A DNA stretch of 64,000 nt from Absidia repens. Taxonomy: Eukaryota > Mucoromycota > Mucoromycetes > Mucorales > Cunninghamellaceae. Shown one piece after another: positions 42,778-53,576 of this stretch. The DNA is taken from contig MCGE01000040.1 in the NCBI GenBank assembly GCA_002105175.1, positions 307,558 to 371,557 of the forward strand. The letters are read 5' to 3'. A program made the translations under genes and the position numbers. Numbering within the stretch: position 1 is the stretch's first letter; every line of letters begins with the position of its first letter. The notes below the pieces were generated by a model, which was not told the DNA's origin, did no database searches, and saw only the letters and a program-made list of their open reading frames with translations.

Positions 42778-43057
42778 CGCGGGAATCAGAAAAGTAATCT
42801 TGGTAATCGAAGTAAGGAAAAAAATAAATCGCAGAGAGAAATAAACGTAAGAAAAAAAAAAAAACTATAAACACCTGAAGAGAAAAAGGAAAGGAAAGGT
42901 AAATTTTTTTTTCTTTTCTCTCTCACAATAAAGCAGTCCTGAAACATTCAAGGACCAGGGGCTTGAGACGGAATTCCAAATCATTTTTTTTTCACGCGCA
43001 GTGCTCAAATTATATTTACGTGACGCGATAATAACCTTGGATATTATGCATAGACAC

Positions 43058-43356
43058 TGTAATGGTTGTAGTAGAGAAAATAAAGTCAAATAAGTGAGAC
43101 ATAGTTATATTTTTATTTTAGTAAGATGATGGAAGGCTTTTATAATAAAGTAGGGGAAGCGGTTATTGGAATAATAAATTTCTACTACTATTGTATTATT
43201 GGATAAGATAGAGATGAGGGATTAAATCATTGGACTGTGATTAGATGATTGAATGATTATTGGTGTACTGACAGTTAGTGCCTGATCTGAGTCTGACATT
43301 TGCTATATTTGATACATTGATTTATAATGTAAATATAGAGGACGACAAATACGACA
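43058..43356 (-). mobile_element. LTR family A
   Basis: 299 bases in minus orientation, TGTCGTATTTGTCGTCC...CCATTACA. Flanks GACAC and GGTTC differ. It adjoins an RT fragment. Confidence 0.75.
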
Positions 43357-43535
43357 GGTTCCACTATCGCATCCAACTTCTTGACATTGTCGTTCAAAGG
43401 CTGTATTCCATCCACGGAGATGTAATGAGCGAGATACCGAGTTTTTGACCGCCCAAACGTACATTTCGCCATCTTGAATCGCAGGTTGTAAGACATACAT
43501 AGTTCCAGCACCTTGGTAATGTGATCCACACAAAG
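43357..43535 (-). pseudogene. Reverse transcriptase fragment
   Basis: Minus strand DHITKVLELCMSYNLRFK, then CTFGRSKTRYLAHYISVDG and NDNVKKLDAIVEP. This is the connection from the RT palm to the thumb of a Ty3-like RT, after the catalytic box. It is joined without spacing to the Tnp2-like fragment, showing a rearranged junction. Confidence 0.6.
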
Positions 43536-44850
43536 TACATACATCCCGCGGTTGTTTCCATTTGAAATGCCTTCAACAAGACAAATTCGGCATCCAAATT
43601 TCGACATATGACCGGAGTGGTTTGCAAAGCACAGAAAGACCAACGATATCAGCAGTGGCAATCATCAACCGAACTTTCGAATGCACTATAGCACCATCAC
43701 TGCAATGTACGTCCATTCCACGAGTTGACAACGTCTTGATTTGTTCAATTAATGGTTCCAGGAACGACCAAAAACCATCATTCTTTCGTTTTTATATCTA
43801 TTATAAATTACAGAAGATCAATATTAATAATGTCCCTTTCAAGAATGATTCCACTTTTTTTTTTTACCTAATCGACGGATGGTAGTTGTAAACAACAATG
43901 TTCACCATGATGAGAGAATGGGAAGAATTTAGTGGCGACTTGAACCGATCGCAAGATCATATGGACGGGTGAAAAGGGCATGCTTTTGAGATTGGTAATG
44001 TTTCCCGCTAAAGATGCTGTCATAATCTTGTTGTTGCTTATAATTGGCCCGGTAAAGAAGATCTTTCCTTGTTCCAGGATGGTAAAACAACAGGCCAAGT
44101 TGTTGCTCCAAAGGTAACATGCTGATCGTTCGTTTTGATTGTAAGTTGCGGTCATATCTGTATACGTTACGTGTGGAACAAGAGGTATCGACATCGTCCT
44201 TGAACAGTCTACAGCCGTTTTTGCAAACATCATATCGCTCAGGAGTAACCATAATATCAGATCAGATGCAAGGTTGTTTTTCGCACAAAAAGATGTGGAT
44301 AAAAGTTCATGACCTAAAATAAAAAAAAAAAGTTAAGCACCAAATGACTGCTACTATTTATTGTTACTTTACCTGGTCTGATATGTTGGATTAATTCGTT
44401 TGCAAACTTCACCATGCCATCCTTGACCGCCTTGGTGAGTTTGTTTTTGGTCGCCAATTCTTCCATTTTTATACCCATGTACTCCATATATGTTTTTTTG
44501 CAGATGTTGTGTTGGGAATGTCACTTGGATCGGAGACAGTGTCACAACTCCTTCAGATTCAGGAAGTTCACTGTCACTAGATTCCTTTGAGCTTAATTCC
44601 ACTTCTTCTTCAGCGACATCATCGAAGGCAGATTCAAACCAAACATCACTTGATTCCATAGTATCATTATTGCGTGTTGGAAGTAGAATGCTTTCCTCAT
44701 TCACAGAAGAAGCCATTACACTGTCGTGTTGGTGGTTTTCCAAGACATGGCCCGGAAGATCTTTCGCAGGAAACCAAAACTCGCAAATTGAGCTTTGTTT
44801 TAGTATATGTTTTTGGTGCATATTTAAGTCGGAGAAAATAATAGTAATAA
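43536..44850 (-). pseudogene. CACTA/Tnp2-like transposase, degraded
   Basis: Start near 44818 (MHQKHILKQSSICEFW). An acidic Ser-rich segment (ESAFDDVAEEEVELSSKES) is followed, after an indel in an A7 run, by KLTKAVKDGMVKFANELIQH. After an intron (about 44372-44314) comes RYDVCKNGCRLFKDD, then TISMLPLEQQLGLLFYHPG, DIFSGKHYQS-like and RPYDLAIG segments. A further intron precedes FWSFLEPLIEQIKTLSTRG, VRLMIATADIVGLS and HSGHMSKFGCRICLVEG. This order, with a Cys pair early, 'LRLLF' in the middle and CRIC late, matches Tnp2-family transposases of fungal and plant CACTA elements. Frameshifts near 44260, 44520 and 43620 and the lost 3' half make it non-functional. Confidence 0.65.
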
Positions 44851-44971
44851 TAAAAAGATGTGAAGAAAGAAACGTCTGCATTGAACTTTAAATTTAGTAT
44901 ATCAAATTGACTTCGCGCCACTTTAAATTTCCCCCTTTAAAAAAATAGTAAAGGCACTTTTCAACCACAAC

Positions 44972-45851
44972 ATGAACAACTCCAGCGAAATTAAAGCGAC
45001 TCTTGGTGAAATGAAACGCGCCCTCGCCAACCAATCAAGCGATCTGCAAAGATACAAAGCCTTGCTCAACAACCAAGGTCACCAACTGACGCGCTTGGAA
45101 CAGCAAAACAAAACCAGCAGCTTCATCAGCAGAACGTTCAGATTCTGGACATTTTAAAGAACATGCAGGGGAGCAACAACAACGACGTTAACAGCGTACA
45201 TCAACCTCTGTATGAAACGCACGAACGCGACCTCCCCGCCCCCCGTTCCGACAAAAAGTTTAAGAAAGACGGGACGCCTGCTTCCCGTACAACGACACAG
45301 ACGGACTACAAGGAAGCCCTCAGGGTGCTTATGGACAAGAATGATGTTGAAGCGGATCTAATCTTCTTCAATAACATGGCGAATTCCATTTGCGCAGAGC
45401 TGAAGGCCAACAACCCCCAGTTCGTCAAAACGTCTTGAATCAACCTGCCTGAGCAGTGTAAAACTTGGTCGACTGCCGAGTTTGAAAAGCGATTAGGGCG
45501 TTATCCCTACAACATCCCTATCAACCGGGCTCAAGGCCATTGGCTTTGCAACATCATTAGCCAACGGTGGGGAAACAAAATTCGAAAGCAGAAGGGTCAA
45601 ATAAAAAAAAAAGATTATATGTACAATAAACTGACCTTTTTTTTTTTTTAGAAACCCCATCTCAGGTAACCATCGATGAAGAAGAAATTGACGGTGAATT
45701 TGAAGAAGACGAGCGTGTCAGCCACATGCACATTGATCTCAATGGCGACGGTGACGATTTCAACGACAACGATGACATTCCTTATCGTCCAGCAAAGAGA
45801 AGAGCCGTACCATCTCACTCCCCCCTCCACCTCCATATCGTAGCCGATTGA
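44972..45851 (+). pseudogene. Unrecognised gene divergent from the Tnp2-like gene
   Basis: ATG at 44972 begins a coiled-coil-like region (IKATLGEMKRALANQSSDLQ, then HQLTRLEQQNK). A frameshift near 45105 leads to NQQLHQQNVQILDILKNMQG, a basic stretch, and TQTDYKEALRVLMDKNDVEA. TGA at 45436 interrupts before TWSTAEFEKRLGRYPYN and the basic NIISQRWGNKIRKQKG. After a T-run intron (about 45600-45651) an acidic exon (VTIDEEEIDGEFEEDERVS) ends in PAKRRAVPSHSP and TGA. Only 90-150 bases separate its start from the oppositely directed transposase gene, so it may be the second protein (TnpA-like DNA-binding role) of the same element. That role is inferred from position and charge only. Confidence 0.5.
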
Positions 45852-46039
45852 CATGATGGTCAAAGGCGCGAGAATAGTAGTATAGTGATGTTGTTGTTGT
45901 TCTATTCGAAAATAAAGTTTTTATTCAAAAGTAAAATTTCGATTGTCAAATAATATTGTGCGGAGAATTAATGGTACCCCAAACCAAAAATCGCCCTCCC
46001 TTTTTTTTTGTACAGAATCTCAAGGCAATCCAATTAAAA
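45852..46039. other. 3' flank with poly(A) signal
   Basis: AATAAAG about 60 bases after the stop of the 44972 gene. No other feature. Confidence 0.4.
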
Positions 46040-46189
46040 AAAGAATGATGATGATGATAAAAAATAATAATAACAATAAATCCATGTAATATCTATTTTT
46101 TATGAAACATAAGATATAGTATATAAAGAGTGACATTTTTTATTAATAAAATCCATATAAAAGAATCTCTCTGTCTCTACTACAACCAT
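46040..46189 (+). mobile_element. LTR-G 3' fragment
   Basis: Matches LTR-G from GATGATAAAAAATAATAATA to the end, with the TATATAAAGAGTGACATTTTT region, and ends CTACAACCATCACA. The 5' part is missing. Confidence 0.65.
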
Positions 46190-46419
46190 CACAGTTGGTC
46201 GTTTCAAGGTAAAGAATTATTTTTGCTATTTTCTCTATATACTATGTTTCATTTCTCATTAACGTTTTTTTTTTTTTCTAAAAGCTGAACATTTTCTTCC
46301 CAAAAGATGTACAAGAATGGAATGACTACCTGGTCAATCGATCAAGCCACACATAAGGTGTACACAAACCGTGTGCTTCTTCGTGCGATTAGGACTGGCC
46401 AGCCAACATCTTTGGCGAA

Positions 46420-46880
46420 TCGGTTTATTTGAGTCGAAATGAATCACAGTTTATGCTCCGCAAAGTTTAAAGTTGATCTGCTGACCTTTTCTGGAAAACT
46501 TATAATGCTATTTTTGCTGCAATTATCGGTGCTTTTGGCAATCTGTTAAGCTCCCCCCAGCTTATATACCATACAGGTATTGGTTCCTGATAGTTGTAGA
46601 ACGGTATGGCAAATTTCATTTAATTTATCATATCAGAGTTTGTATGTATAAAAATATATCTTGAAATTCAAGTTGTCAGTTTTTTATTTTATAAAACTTT
46701 CAATTTCGCTTTAATTTAATTAAACTGTAAAACATACAGTAGTTTAATTTTTGCTGCTCTTTCGAATGGTGGTGTTTTCAAATTTGTATCTTTATTTGCA
46801 GAAGAATTATTGCTGAAAAGTGTTCTATTTACCAAAAATGGTAAGTATTGAATGCGTCTATTTAAATATATCACGGTTGA
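46420..46880 (+). mobile_element. Solitary Merlin-type terminal repeat
   Basis: Diverged copy of the 47906-48400 inverted repeat: the AATCACAGTTTATG block, TTGGTTCCTGATAGTTGTAG, GCTCTTTCGAATGGTGGTG and the closing palindrome-like TTTACCAAAAATGGTAAG. No partner in inverted orientation follows. Contains TACAGTA at 46735. Confidence 0.6.
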
Positions 46881-47245
46881 AATGTACAAATATAAAACAT
46901 TTTTCTTTAAGTAAGAATCATGAGAGTAGGACCATTCGAAACGGAGAAACACAGGGAATCCGAATATGGCAATAGATTTGTACCATTATGATATAAACTA
47001 GGATAAAAATAGCATACTCTATATCGAAGACTATTGGACAGTAGACTTTACATATGAAGCTATAGCTAGCCTTATGGGCGATTGAGAGCACATATAATAC
47101 TATATACTGTAGCTACAGTACTAATAATCTATAAGTATAGCCTTTTTTTTCTCTTTCTGATCACAGCTTCCTGGCATTGATATCTCCTTTTTAATGCCTT
47201 GTATTTGGTTATAACTAGTATAGTTTACATTGAATAATATTTCCT

Positions 47246-47905
47246 TTCATATACTAGTCATAAGAAATATGAAGAAGTTAAATCTGTACATTTCGCGAAG
47301 AACTGTGATTACGGCATGCCGGGTTGTTTAAGGTATGTACTGTATAATATACGAAGTTTAAATCATAGTGCTAACTTTTTTTACAAGCTCAACGTCTTCT
47401 TCCCGCATTTGTATCAAATTAAAACTGCTGCTGAAAAGAAGAAAGAAAAATTGGCTGGCTATCTCCTTAATGACGGACAGAAAACAGCCTTTGTTGATAA
47501 GGTTCTGATCCCGTCACTCCATCATTGTCTTCCTAAGGAAGCATTCGGGTAGTTTGCACCGCGAAAATGGCCAGTTTGGTCCCTCGTCTGGTGTTGTCTA
47601 TGGTATTGATCTGCGGAACTTGGGTGCAGTGATGCGCCAAACCATCCTTCAGTCCTGCGACCCTGCTCTGGATTGCTTTTTGGATGCCTTCTTTGTTTCC
47701 TATGCCCATGGATTAAAGCAACCTGTCCGCTCAATTCGTGACTTTGAGTCTGCATTCAGCACTGAGTTGAACATGGATCTGGTATTGTCAAGTCGACATC
47801 TGTTTCTGGACTTTGGTTGTGAACGTTTCTCTCGCCGTGCGAGCCATACGGCGCTTTGGAAAGTGACTGACCCGTATGCCGCTGGTGTTTACCATCGCTC
47901 ATTGC
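47246..47905 (+). pseudogene. Unrecognised gene, 5' portion, broken by Merlin
   Basis: Open from KKYEEVKSVHFAKNCDYG through LNVFFPHLYQIKTAAEKKK and KVLIPSLHHCLPKEAFG; a stop and frameshift at about 47550 are followed by FGPSSGVVYGIDLRNLGAV, LDCFLDAFFVSYAHGLKQ and FERFSR-like residues to GVYHRSLRI. The Merlin terminal repeat then begins. On the far side of Merlin (50349) an open frame resumes. The sequence is protein-like (balanced composition, few rare runs) but matches no family I know. A TACTGTA at 47337 lies in its first segment. Confidence 0.4.
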
Positions 47906-50348
47906 GGATTAGGGTCAAGATAGACACTCGAAGTTAATTTACTATATCAAAAATAGGACTATTGGAGCCGAAAATAGTATAGATCGACTCAGAATGAAAC
48001 GCAGTTTATGATCTGCCTAATTTTAAATTGATTCGCCGACATTTTTTGAAAAACTTATATTGCGATTTATGCAACAGTTATCAATATTTTCGGCGATTTT
48101 TTTGTGTTCCCCGAGGTTATATGCATCCAATTATTGGTTCATGATAGTTATAGAACATGATGACAGCTTTAACTTAATTTAAAATATCAAAGTTTATGTA
48201 AAAATATATTATGGAATTGAAGTTGACATTTTTTACATTTTATTTTATAAAGCTTTCAATTTACATTTGATTTTAATAAACCTGTTACACTTAATGTCGT
48301 TTTTGGTGCTCTTTCGAATGGTGGTATTTATAAGTCTGTATATTTATTTGCTGCAGAGTTATTGCTGAAAATGTGTTCTACTTACCGAAAATGGTAAGTA
48401 TTGAATGCGTCTATTTAAAGATATGAAACCTAAAACAAATATGCTGCATCAGTGCTACTAATGGACTTACAAAACATGGATATGGAATAAGAAAAGAAAA
48501 AGAAGCATTTATTAAAAAAACACTAAACCATAAAATCTTCATCATCGCTATTATCTTGTTCACTATCACTACTGACGGTTGCTTCTTCTGTTTCTTCAAT
48601 TGCCAAAGGTGCTGTGCTATGGTATGCTGTCAAGGAAGGCACCCTGTAGTCGCCGCTGTTATGCCCCATGTCATCCACCAAATTGTGGAAGCTAACTTCC
48701 CTTAGCGTGTCCAAAAGTCCTTGCCAGTGATCATCATGGATACGGCGCCAAATAAACACAACAAGGTACCATGGCATGGCTACAACTGTTCGGTTTCTTG
48801 CAGGGACAGACATTTTGATGCCATTCCATGTTCCTTCGATGGTATTCGTATGAATACCAGCGTCAGTAATAAAAGACACCGAATGATTGACAGTTTTATG
48901 GATGTAATTCATACTATTTCCATCATCATCCACCCAGTCTTCAATGGAATTGTAGCCATGCCAACAATCTGCGTGGATAATGGATCCAGGAAGCACAAAG
49001 CGTTTGATCAGGGCCTCCATGGTAGCAGCCGTACGGTCGTCAAAAAAAATCTTCCTATCGACCGTCTTTTCCAAACCACCAAGCACCCAGACACCTTCCA
49101 CACGATGGCCACGATGGTACTTCACCTTACCAAACTTGGATTCATCAATTTCTACAACGATGCGTTCGCCATTAGCATCATAGCCACCTAAAAAAAAAAA
49201 TTAGAAATAGATAAGAAAAATTAAAAATGCTACTTACCAACTTCCAAAGAGGTTTCATCTATGGATTCCTCCAACGCATAATAAAGACAATGAAGGATTT
49301 TTCGAATCGTTCCCCTTGAAGCACCAGTAAAATCTTGCAATTGCCGTAAATTACATTTACCAGCCCAAAAATACAAGATGCGCAAGGTGGTATTCAGTTT
49401 TATTTTTGAATTAAAAAAAAAAAGAATCCACACGAAAGGTCTTGGTCTTGCGCGAACCACAGGAGAAGGAGGGACACTGCCAAATGTAATTAGACCTATT
49501 ACGATTGTTGAAATTCATGATAGTACCACAATGGCTACAATAAAACAGTCCAGCACCAGTTTCCGCGGTGTATACCAAGTTATTCTGGGAGAGAAATTCA
49601 GCAGCAGCACGGGGAGAGGCAAGGGCATGAGAAATTTGGACAATTGGAGGTACAGCAGGCATGTTTTTATAAATATAAATAAATGATATAACGGACATAA
49701 TCAAAAAATACCACCCTTTATATACTTTTTTCGCTAGCATGTCAATTCATAACCATTATGACTCACATATGCACCATAAATTACCGCACCACGCTAAAAC
49801 TTACTCCGTAATGAGCTAATATAACTTGCATGAAGCTGTCCTACCGCTTTCCATACTTACCATTTTCGGTAAGTAAAACACATTTTCAGCAATAACTCTG
49901 CAGCGAATAAAGATACAAACTTGTAAATACCACCATTTGAAAGAGACACAAAAACCACATTACGTGTAACAGTTTTATTAAAATCAAATGTAAATTGAAA
50001 GCTTTATAAAATACAATGTAAAAAATATCAACTTCAATTCCATGGTATATTTTTACGTAAACTTTGATATTTTAAATTAAGTTAAAGTTGTCATAATGTT
50101 CTATAACTATCATGAACCAATAACGGGATGCATATAACCTCGGGGAACACAAAAAAATCGCCGAAAATATTGATAACTGTTGTATAAATCGCAATATAAG
50201 TTTTTCAAAAAATGTCGGCGAATCAATTTAAAATTAGGCAGATCATAAACTGCGTTTCATTCTGAGTCGATCTATACTATGTTCGGCTCAAATATACCTA
50301 TTTTTAGTATAGTAAATTAACTTCGAGTGTCTATCTTGACCCTAATCC
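47906..50348 (-). mobile_element. Merlin DNA transposon with long inverted repeats
   Basis: Inverted repeats of about 490 bases begin GGATTAGGGTCAAGATAG at both ends (47906 and, inverted, 50348) and finish at the palindrome-like CTTACCGAAAATGGTAAG (48381-48398; inverted at 49856-49873). An ISXO2-like transposase lies between. Merlin elements normally make 8-9 bp duplications; none is clear here, perhaps because of decay. Confidence 0.8.
48523..49662 (-). pseudogene. Merlin (ISXO2-like) transposase, one frameshift
   Basis: ATG at 49662 starts MPAVPPIVQISHALASPRAA. A zinc ribbon (FYCSHCGTI ... WQCPSFSCGS) is followed by FRVDSFFF, where an 11-base T run shifts frame. The second frame gives ILYFWAGKCNLRQLQDFTG, the helix-turn-helix typical of the family, up to SLEVG and a GTAAGT donor (49237). 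Exon 2 (49187-48523) has VVEIDESKFGK (first Asp), IHADCWHGYN (second Asp) and HTNTIEGTWNGIK (Glu), then an acidic tail ending DDEDFMV. All catalytic residues are present; only the T-run frameshift, possibly a sequencing error, stands against function. Confidence 0.8.
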
Positions 50349-50897
50349 ATGGATCTTTCCTTGGTGTCCATGCTCTGAAGATCTACACCACTTTTAAGCA
50401 TCTTTTTTACCACCGAAACTCAAAAGGTGCAACTAACAGTCATGGTGGTGCCCTTAGCGAGGCTCATCGGAATACCAAGTCTTTGACGCCGTTCCAGATC
50501 TGGGAAAACGGAAACCAAGCGGTTAATTATTTTGTAAGTGTTACTGTATACTGACTCCTGCATGGAATTTATTGTATTTACTAAATTTTTTTTATTGATG
50601 CTCCTGGCTAGAAATTTATCGATGAAACAACAAACGAAGTCACACAACAAGAAATGGATTATTCCGCCAGGTTGGAAATCACAGTAAACTACCAAAAAGC
50701 TATTCAGAGAGAAGATGAAATCATCGAAGCAGTCAAGTAAGTTATAGAACATTGATTTTTAATTTACAGTATTTACTTATACTTGCATTTTTTCAAATCT
50801 AGTGATGCATACCAAGCTGCAGGATCAGTATCAACTGAGTCCATTTGTACATTGATTTCTAACCGAGCTCGTGGTATTCGTCTTGCCGCGGATAATT
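50349..50897 (+). pseudogene. Unrecognised gene, 3' portion after Merlin
   Basis: An open frame resumes after Merlin: GVHALKIYTTFKHLFYHRNS, then ALSEAHRNTKSLTPFQIWEN ending NYF|GTAAGTG. After an intron (about 50534-50612) KFIDETTNEVTQQEMDYSA and KAIQREDEIIEAV, another intron (about 50738-50803), then DAYQAAGSVSTESICTLISN up to ADN, where LTR-like DNA starts. The three exons splice in frame with GT-AG sites, so this was a real gene. Whether it joins the 47246-47905 part in one frame cannot be settled, since Merlin's target duplication is unclear. Confidence 0.4.
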
Positions 50898-51590
50898 GTA
50901 ATGATCATATTTTGCTGCTCATATTTTACTATTTGATTTTTATATATAATGATCATAGTTTACTACGTAATTATTTTACCACTTAATTTTTATATACTGT
51001 ATAATGATCATAGTTTACTGCCTTAACTATTTTATTCTACTCCCAACCACATTCCTTCCACCACTTCTCTTATATATCCCCTAACATCCTCTACTACTCC
51101 AACCCTTACCACTATCAGCATTTTACTTTTATTTCCTATTCATCTTTTTACTACCACCTTCCCCAATCGGAACATTCCACCGATCTAATATAAAAAGATG
51201 AATTAAGTCAAATCCAATAAAGATCATTCAATTATCAACGTTCAAATATCACTGTTTTATTTTCATAAAGAAATCAAACACTACTATCAAAGATCCACTT
51301 ATCTTTCCAGTGTTCCTTTTTATATATCACGCTATATAATTCCTTGTCCTCATCAGACATTATTTTTGGTTGTCTCGTCTTCCATTGTTGGACCTAATTG
51401 TCTCGCCCTTAAAATGTAATTTGACCTCCGCTGTGTCCTTCGGCATTACCGTATGCCTACTTCATATTACATTTGTCTAATTGTATATTTTAGTATTCTA
51501 TATCTCTAGTTACGCCTAGTCCTCCCTCTTACTATATATACATACTTCCCTTCTGTTCTTTATTATTGTAAGATCCATTCAATAATAGTC
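50898..51590 (+). mobile_element. LTR-like region with a threefold internal repeat
   Basis: Begins TGTAATGATCATATTTTGCTG directly at the broken gene. A unit of about 50 bases with AATGATCATAGTTTACT recurs three times (about 50899-51030). TATA-like AATATAAAAAGATG and AATAAAGATC motifs follow near 51195-51225. An LTR is plausible, but the end and target duplication are not identified. Confidence 0.4.
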
Positions 51591-51625
51591 ATGCTAATCT
51601 ACATTGTTCTAATCACCTTCCTTTT

Positions 51626-52157
51626 CTACCCATATTTCCTGACGTGCACACCTATCACTATAGGTGCAAGTACACTTTCCCCTTCTGTAGTGTTTACCCC
51701 TGACAATAATATCAAGCCCCTAAATGCTGGTGCATTCACTAGAAGATCGTTGACCGCTTGTTCCTTGTTGTCCCATATTTCCTCCACTTTGCATGCTCGT
51801 CCTTTTGAAAGAAGTTGGGGATCGAGATCAATATGAATATCATATCCAAGCCCATCGTCCATACTACCACCGAAAGAAAGACCAGATTCTGGCATCACCA
51901 TTCCGAACGTTCCTTCCAAGCACCATACCTTGGTTAATTCTAATGGGGCAGAGCCAGTACCATTTGGTGGGTTGGAGACATACTTGTACTTGTTAGGGAA
52001 TAGTTTTTTGAGGTCGCCCTGCAGTAATGAAAACAGGGCACCAAAAGAACCATTAGCATCAAATCGGAAACCAAAGGGGAGGAAAAGAAAATCGGATCTT
52101 TTGCGCCGGTAGTCAATACAGTAATCCCGGACAGATTTATTCCAACTTCGGTTGAAG
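51626..52157 (-). pseudogene. Unrecognised gene fragment abutting a Merlin derivative
   Basis: A long, well-balanced minus-strand frame from the Merlin edge (about 52157) to the TAG-type stop at 51626, about 177 codons: SWNKSVRDYCIDYRRKRSDF, FLPFGFRFDANGSFGALFSL, GMVMPESGLSFGGSMDDG and GYDIHIDLDPQLLSKG are representative. It has no frame break, suggesting recent loss or selection. The N-terminal part is missing at the Merlin repeat. The composition suggests a folded protein, but no family is recognised; a capsid-like or enzyme fold cannot be told apart from sequence by eye. Confidence 0.4.
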
Positions 52158-52319
52158 GTCAAGATAGACACTCATGCGTAACTTCAAAGTTAATTTACTG
52201 TACCAAAAATAGGTTTATTTAAGCCGAAAATAGTACAGATCAACTCAGAGTGAATTGCAGTTTATGATTTGCATAATTTAAAGTTGATTCGCCGACATTT
52301 TTTAAAAAACATATATTGC

Positions 52320-52637
52320 TGTGATGTTTGTAGTAGAGAAGATGAATCAAATAAGTGAGACAAAGTTATATTTTTATTTCAGTAAAATGATGGAAGGCTT
52401 TTATAATAAAATCGGGGAAGCGGTTATTGGAATAATAAATTTCTACTACTAATGTATTATTGCATAAGTTAGAGATGAGGGATTTAATCATTGGACTGTG
52501 GTTAGATGATTGAATGATTATTGGTGTACTGTCAGATCGGGATTGAATATGATAGTTAGTGCCTGATCTGAGTCTGACATTTGCTATATCTGATACATTG
52601 ATTTGTAATGTGAATATAGAGGATGACAAATACGACA
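52320..52637 (-). mobile_element. Solo LTR, family A, with perfect target duplication
   Basis: 318 bases flanked by ATTGC at 52315-52319 and 52638-52642, inside the left repeat of the Merlin derivative. Confidence 0.93.
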
Positions 52638-52999
52638 ATTGCTATTTTTGCAGCAATTTGTTGTGTTTCCCGAGGCTATATGCATCTTGTTACTGGTTCC
52701 TGATAGTTATAGAACATTATGACAACTTTAACTTGATTTAAAATACCAAGGTTTACATAAAAATATACCATGAAATTGAAGTTGACATTTTTTAATCTTA
52801 TTTGATAAAGCTTTTAATATAACTGTTACACATATTGTAGTTTTTGTTGCTCTTTTGAATGGCGGTATTTACGAGCTTGTATCTTTATTTGCTGCAGAGT
52901 TATTACTGAAAACGTGTTCTACTTACCGAAAATGGTAAGTATTGAAAGCGTCTATATGAGACTTAAAACAAATATGCTGCATCAGTGCTACTAATGTGG

Positions 53000-53222
53000 C
53001 CTTAGTCTTGTGCGCACTACAGGAGAAGTAGGGACACTGCCAAATGTAATAGGACTTATCACGATTGTTAAATTTCTTGATTGTACCGCACTGGCTACAA
53101 TAAAACAATCCTGCACCAGTTTCTGCCGTGTGTACCAAGTTATTCTGGCAGAGGAATTCGGCGCCAACACGGGGAGAGGCAAGGGCATGAGAGATTTGGG
53201 CAGTTGGAGGTACGGCAGGCAT
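53000..53222 (-). pseudogene. Merlin transposase, first-exon remnant
   Basis: ATG at 53222, MPAVPPTAQISHALASPRVG, with the zinc ribbon YCSQCGTI ... WQCPYFSCSA, parallel to 49662-49420. After KTK the frame runs into non-coding end sequence, so helix-turn-helix and catalytic domains are gone. The two copies differ at scattered codons yet both keep the Cys residues. Confidence 0.75.
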
Positions 53223-53576
53223 GTTTTGATAAAAATAATATAACGGAAATAATCAAAAAAATACCACTCTTTATATATTTTTTTCGCTTATATGCACCAC
53301 GCTAAAACTTACTCCGTAATGAGCTAATATAGCTTGCATGAAGCTGTCCTACCGCTTTCAACACTTACCATTTTCGGTAAGTAGAACACATTTTCAGCAA
53401 TAACTGTGCAGCAAATAAAGATACAGACTTGCAAATACCACCATTCGAACGCGCATCACAATTCGCATTATGTGTAACAGTTTTATTAGAATCAAATGTA
53501 AATTGAAAGTTTTACAAAACAAAATATAAAAAACTGGCAACTTCAATTTCATGGTATATACTGTATTTGGAACAAG

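Larger units (their letters stand above)
52158..53566 (-). mobile_element. Internally deleted Merlin derivative
   Basis: The left repeat (from GGTCAAGATAGACACTC at 52158 to CTTACCGAAAATGGTAAG at 52922-52939) is split by LTR-A. The centre keeps only the first transposase exon (53222 to about 53000), joined directly to left-end DNA with CTACTAATG at the junction. The right repeat runs 53364-53566 and then stops. A non-autonomous derivative of the 47906 type. Confidence 0.75.

Noticed and set aside
43275..43661. A single 128-codon reverse transcriptase gene
   Set aside because: Only 43357-43535 is RT-like; the part beyond carries the Tnp2-like CRIC segment and the part before is LTR-A. The open frame is a chance fusion.
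52194..52200. TACTGTA in the Merlin derivative as an excision scar
   Set aside because: The 47906 element has TACTATA at the same place, of equal length; a substitution is simpler.
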